NCBI GenBank assembly: GCA_036388855.1
Contig: DASVRA010000030.1
Coordinates: 68,731 to 132,730, forward strand
Direction of reading: 5' to 3'
DNA from: DASVRA01 sp036388855
GTDB lineage: Bacteria; Pseudomonadota; Alphaproteobacteria; Caulobacterales; Caulobacteraceae
DNA length: 64,000 nucleotides
The notes beneath the pieces were generated by a model. The model was not told the DNA's origin. It worked only from the letters and a program-made list of their open reading frames with translations, and searched no databases. The translations under genes were made by a program, and so were the position numbers. Below, one piece after another: positions 60,776-64,000 of the stretch (its first letter is position 1; each line of letters starts with the position of its first letter).

Positions 60776-62686
60776 GTGACCGACGCCATCCCTGGACTGG
60801 AGCCGGCCCCCACCCGTCACGCCAGCCTGATCGCCTGGGTGCGCGAGATCGCCGCGCTGACCAAGCCCGACCGGGTGCAGTGGTGCGACGGCTCGCAGCA
60901 GGAGTGGGACCGGCTGAGCGCCGAGCTGGTGGAAAAGGGCACGCTCAAGCGCCTCAATCCGGAGAAGCGGCCGAACTCCTTCTACGCCGTGTCCGACCCG
61001 CGCGACGTCGCGCGGGTGGAGCGGCAGACCTACATCTGCTCCGAGCGGGAAGAGGACGCCGGTCCGACCAACAACTGGGAAGCGCCGGACATCATGCGGG
61101 CGCGGCTGAACGGCCTGTTCGACGGCTCGATGCGCGGGCGCACCATGTATGTCGTCCCCTTCTGCATGGGTCCCCTCGGCTCCTCGATCTCTGCGCCGGG
61201 CGTGGAGATCACCGACAGCGCTTACGTGGTCCTCTCCATGCGGATCATGACCCGCATGGGCCAGGCGGCGCTCGACCAGCTGGGCGAGGACGGCTTCTTC
61301 GTGCCGGCCGTGCACACGGTCGGCTGCCCGCTCAGCGCCGGCGGCGTCGATGAAGCCTGGCCCTGCAACGAGGAGAAGTGGATCGTCCACTACCCGGAGA
61401 CGCGCGAGATCTGGTCCTACGGCTCGGGCTACGGCGGCAACGCGCTGCTCGGCAAGAAGGCCTACGCGCTACGCATCGCCTCGGTGATGGCCCGGGACGA
61501 AGGGTGGTTGGCCGAGCACATGCTGATCCTCAAGCTCACGGGACCGGACGGCAAGGCGCACTACATGGCCGCCGCCTTCCCCTCGGCCTGCGGCAAGACC
61601 AACCTCGCGATGCTGCAGCCGACCATCCCCGGCTGGAAGGCCGAGACGGTGGGCGACGACATCGCCTGGATGCGCTTCGGCGGGGATGGGCGGCTGTATG
61701 CGATAAACCCCGAGGCCGGCTTCTTCGGCGTGGCGCCTGGCACGGGCCTGAGCACCAACAAGAGCGCCATCGACACGCTGCACGCCAACTGCATCTTCAC
61801 CAACGTGGCCCTGACCGACGACGGCGACGTGTGGTGGGAAGGCCTCACCGACCAGCCGCCGGCGCACCTGACCGACTGGAAGGGGCGGGACTGGACGCCG
61901 GCTTCCAGGGAGCCCGCCGCCCACCCGAACGCCCGCTTCACCGCCCCGGCCAGCCAGTGCCCGGTGATCGCGCCGGAGTGGGAGGACCCAAGGGGCGTGC
62001 CGATCTCCGCCATCCTGTTCGGCGGGCGGCGGCGGTCGGCCGTGCCGCTGGTGACCGAGGCGTTCGACTGGCGTCACGGCGTGTTTATGGCCTCCAACGT
62101 CGCCTCCGAAGGCACCGCGGCGGCGGAGGGCAAGGTGGGCGCGCTCAGGCGCGACCCGTTCGCGATGCTGCCTTTCTGCGGCTACAACATGGGCGACTAT
62201 TTCGCCCACTGGCTGAAGCTGGGGCGCAAGGCAGACCCCGCCAGGCTGCCGCGCATCTATTTCGTCAACTGGTTCCGCAAGGACGCCCAGGGCCGCTTCG
62301 TCTGGCCGGGCTACGGCGACAACGCCCGCGTGCTGAAGTGGATCGTCGAGCGGCTGGAGGGCAAGGCCGACGCGGAGGTGACGCCGATCGGCAACGTGCC
62401 CACGCGCGAGGCGCTCGACCTGACGGGCCTGAACCTCACGGGCGAGCAGCTCGACCTCTTGCTCACCGTCGATCCCGAGGTGTGGAAGGAGGAGGCGGCG
62501 CTGGTCGTTCCCCATTACGAGAGCTTCGGAGAGCGGCTGCCGCGCGAGCTCTGGGACGAGCAGCGCGCCCTGGTCGAGCGGCTGGAGAAGTGGAGCCGGA
62601 TGGCCGAGGCCCCCGGCGCGATGGAGCCGGCGCTCGCGGCGGCCTCTCGGCGGCGCGGCGGCGCGGGGGCCGCGCTGAACGCCTGA
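60776..62686 (+). CDS. pckG: Phosphoenolpyruvate carboxykinase (GTP)
   Basis: Converts oxaloacetate and GTP to PEP, the entry to gluconeogenesis; cytoplasmic, 636 aa. The GTG at 60776 has GGAGA a few bases upstream. Signatures: RTYICSEREEDAGPTNNWEA, AAFPSACGKTNLAMLQPT (kinase-1a loop with the reactive Cys), GDDIAWMRFGGDGRLYAINP and FAMLPFCGYNMGDYFAHWLK. The C-terminus has a slightly long Ala/Arg/Gly-rich tail. A TetR-type palindrome lies upstream. Its activity runs opposite to the Entner-Doudoroff locus at the other end of the window. Confidence 0.96.
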   Translation: MTDAIPGLEPAPTRHASLIAWVREIAALTKPDRVQWCDGSQQEWDRLSAELVEKGTLKRLNPEKRPNSFYAVSDPRDVARVERQTYICSEREEDAGPTNNWEAPDIMRARLNGLFDGSMRGRTMYVVPFCMGPLGSSISAPGVEITDSAYVVLSMRIMTRMGQAALDQLGEDGFFVPAVHTVGCPLSAGGVDEAWPCNEEKWIVHYPETREIWSYGSGYGGNALLGKKAYALRIASVMARDEGWLAEHMLILKLTGPDGKAHYMAAAFPSACGKTNLAMLQPTIPGWKAETVGDDIAWMRFGGDGRLYAINPEAGFFGVAPGTGLSTNKSAIDTLHANCIFTNVALTDDGDVWWEGLTDQPPAHLTDWKGRDWTPASREPAAHPNARFTAPASQCPVIAPEWEDPRGVPISAILFGGRRRSAVPLVTEAFDWRHGVFMASNVASEGTAAAEGKVGALRRDPFAMLPFCGYNMGDYFAHWLKLGRKADPARLPRIYFVNWFRKDAQGRFVWPGYGDNARVLKWIVERLEGKADAEVTPIGNVPTREALDLTGLNLTGEQLDLLLTVDPEVWKEEAALVVPHYESFGERLPRELWDEQRALVERLEKWSRMAEAPGAMEPALAAASRRRGGAGAALNA

Positions 62687-62739
62687 CGCGGGTTTCCGGT
62701 GCTTTGACTTCCGCCGCGGCGGAGGCTTCAGCTCGGCCC

Positions 62740-63909
62740 ATGGCAGACCTTCAGAGCCTGCGCGTGATCGTCGCCGGCGGCGGCGCGGTGGGATCGGCGA
62801 CCGCGCTGGAGCTGGCCGCGCGCGGCGCGGCGGTCACCCTGACCGATCCGGCGCCGGTCGGCGCGAACGCCTCGGGCGTGGCGGCCGGGATGCTGGCCCC
62901 GGCGATGGAGGCGGCGCTCGATCCGCTGTCGGGCGGCCACTTCGCCCTGTTCAAGGCGGCGCGCGAACTCTGGCCAGATTTCATCGAGCGGCATCGACTC
63001 CAGGTGGAGCCGCACCGCTGCGGCGCCGTGTGGACCGGCGGCGCGGACGCCGCCGCCAAACTGCTTGGACGCCTTCAGAGCTTCGGGGCTGTCGTCGAGG
63101 CAGTGGAGGGGGCGTGGGTGGAGGCAATGTCTCCCGGCGCACGCCCTGGCGAAGCGTCGGTGTTCACGCCCGAGGACTGGCGGCTGGAGCCCCTCCCCGC
63201 CTTGCGCGGGTTGCGGCGGGCCTTCGAGGCGCTGGGCGGCGAGGTCCGGGCCGACAGGCTCACCCGCTGGTCGGACGGCCGCGCCGGCTTCGCTTCGGGG
63301 GCGGCGTTGGCGGCCGACGCCCTGGTGCTGGCGACCGGGGCGCCCCCTCAGGGGATCGCGGCGTCGCTCGCGGCCGAGCTGCAGCCGATCAAGGGGCAGA
63401 TCGTGCGCTTTCCCGGCGCCCGGCCGACGGGTGGTCCGGTGCTGCGCGGGGCGGAGGCGTATCTGGTCCCGGGCAGTGGCGGGGCGATGGCGGGAGCGAC
63501 CATGGAGGCCGGCCGCTCGGACGCCGCCGTCGATCCAGAGGCGGTGCTGCGCCTGCGCGAGGCCGCGGCGTGGCTGGCGCCGTGGCTGCGGCAGGCGCGG
63601 GCCGAAGGCCTGGCTGGCGTGCGGGCGGGGACCGCGGACGGGCTGCCGCTCGCAGGCTGGAGCGGAGAGCCGGGCCTGCTCGTGGCGCTGGGCGCCCGGC
63701 GCAACGGTTGGCTTCTGGCGCCGATGCTGGCGGAAACGACGGCCGATATCCTGACCTGCCGCGACAGCCCCTGGGCGCGGGCGCTGGCGCCTGATCGCAA
63801 ATTCACGCATTCAAAGACCGTGCACGTCGCCCACGCGCCGTGTCTTCCTCGCCGTTGGCGAGGCGGGAGGGCGGCGGGGCGCCGGGCGCTGCCCGGAGCA
63901 ATGGAATAA
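62740..63909 (+). CDS. FAD-dependent amino-acid oxidase, ThiO/glycine oxidase-like
   Basis: 389 aa of the D-amino-acid oxidase family. FAD-binding motif LRVIVAGGGAVGSATALELA, then GANASGVAAGMLAPAMEAAL (typical of ThiO), ADALVLATGAPPQGIAASLA, LQPIKGQIVRFPG and a C-terminal GARRNGWLLAPMLAETTADI. In thiamine synthesis ThiO makes dehydroglycine, but no other thi genes are in the window, so a role in thiazole synthesis is only likely. The last 35 residues after APDRKF are Arg/Gly-rich and not family-like, which suggests a 3' frameshift or a natural extension. Confidence 0.82.
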   Translation: MADLQSLRVIVAGGGAVGSATALELAARGAAVTLTDPAPVGANASGVAAGMLAPAMEAALDPLSGGHFALFKAARELWPDFIERHRLQVEPHRCGAVWTGGADAAAKLLGRLQSFGAVVEAVEGAWVEAMSPGARPGEASVFTPEDWRLEPLPALRGLRRAFEALGGEVRADRLTRWSDGRAGFASGAALAADALVLATGAPPQGIAASLAAELQPIKGQIVRFPGARPTGGPVLRGAEAYLVPGSGGAMAGATMEAGRSDAAVDPEAVLRLREAAAWLAPWLRQARAEGLAGVRAGTADGLPLAGWSGEPGLLVALGARRNGWLLAPMLAETTADILTCRDSPWARALAPDRKFTHSKTVHVAHAPCLPRRWRGGRAAGRRALPGAME

Positions 63910-64000
63910 CCGTTTCGGCAGGTCCGATACGCCCCGCGCGGTTCGTTTTCGGCCAGCGTCCGGCAGGCGCACGTCTTGGGTGCTACCCGGACCCTGGGGG

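Noticed and set aside
61378..62739. Upstream extension of the ThiO-like frame through the pckG gene
   Set aside because: The region is fully occupied by PEP carboxykinase in another frame; ThiO similarity begins only at the ATG at 62740.
62687..62739. Possible TPP riboswitch before the ThiO-like gene
   Set aside because: Only 53 bp are available and no thi-box words such as CTGAGA with a paired P1 stem are seen.

Overview
The window is high-GC DNA with tightly packed genes, many of which overlap as ATGA or TGATG. It fits an alphaproteobacterium of the Caulobacterales (Caulobacter/Phenylobacterium type). Support comes from the TonB-dependent receptors with a long Caulobacter/Xanthomonas-type plug, a maltose transporter of the SLC45/MalY kind, an Entner-Doudoroff gene set, a GTP-dependent PEP carboxykinase, and a tRNA-His with A73 and no encoded G-1. 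The genus is inferred; no rRNA is present.

Region 1 (1-23526) is a starch/maltodextrin locus joined to central metabolism. It holds a TonB-dependent receptor (cut by the window edge), a GH13 alpha-glucosidase, a LacI regulator with a 17-bp palindromic operator, a GH97 glucosidase and an esterase. A minus-strand run zwf-edd-glk-eda-GH15-GH13 with almost no spacing may be one operon linking extracytoplasmic glucan hydrolysis to glucose oxidation. Divergent from it are a MalY-like sugar transporter and pgl. A further MFS transporter and a Gfo/Idh/MocA oxidoreductase follow.

Region 2 (23598-39045) looks like a peptide and D-amino-acid scavenging locus. It contains an M28 peptidase, a YkvI-type transporter, a class A beta-lactamase-like protein, two S12 serine hydrolases, DgcN-like (DUF1611) and DgcA-like (dipeptide epimerase) proteins, a TonB-dependent receptor, an M19 dipeptidase, a POT peptide transporter and an XRE-cupin regulator. 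Two promoters share a near-identical 23-bp element carrying the half-site CGTCCTG. The regulator's own upstream region holds the same half-site as an inverted repeat, which suggests one regulon. This is the best candidate for a little-described system here.

Region 3 (39046-49540) is more accessory: a three-gene type III polyketide synthase cluster (PKS, methyltransferase, FAD oxidoreductase), an S12 hydrolase divergent from an AraC regulator, and an ECF sigma/small membrane protein/DUF6249/S12 hydrolase group. Palindromic repeats with the consensus TTCATCACCTGCTC lie in the long intergenic gaps.

Region 4 (49540-57300) holds an RTX calcium-binding protein gene that appears split by a frameshift, a divergent membrane-anchored winged-helix/TolB-like propeller protein, and then a decayed stretch next to tRNA-Lys. 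That stretch contains an RTX remnant, a frameshifted FAD-linked oxidase and an N6-adenine methyltransferase fragment.

Region 5 (57300-64000) returns to ordinary chromosomal genes: Hpt protein, 3D-domain protein, GST, S1/P1 nuclease, NUDIX hydrolase, tRNA-His, pckG (behind a perfect 20-bp TetR-type palindrome) and a ThiO-like oxidase.
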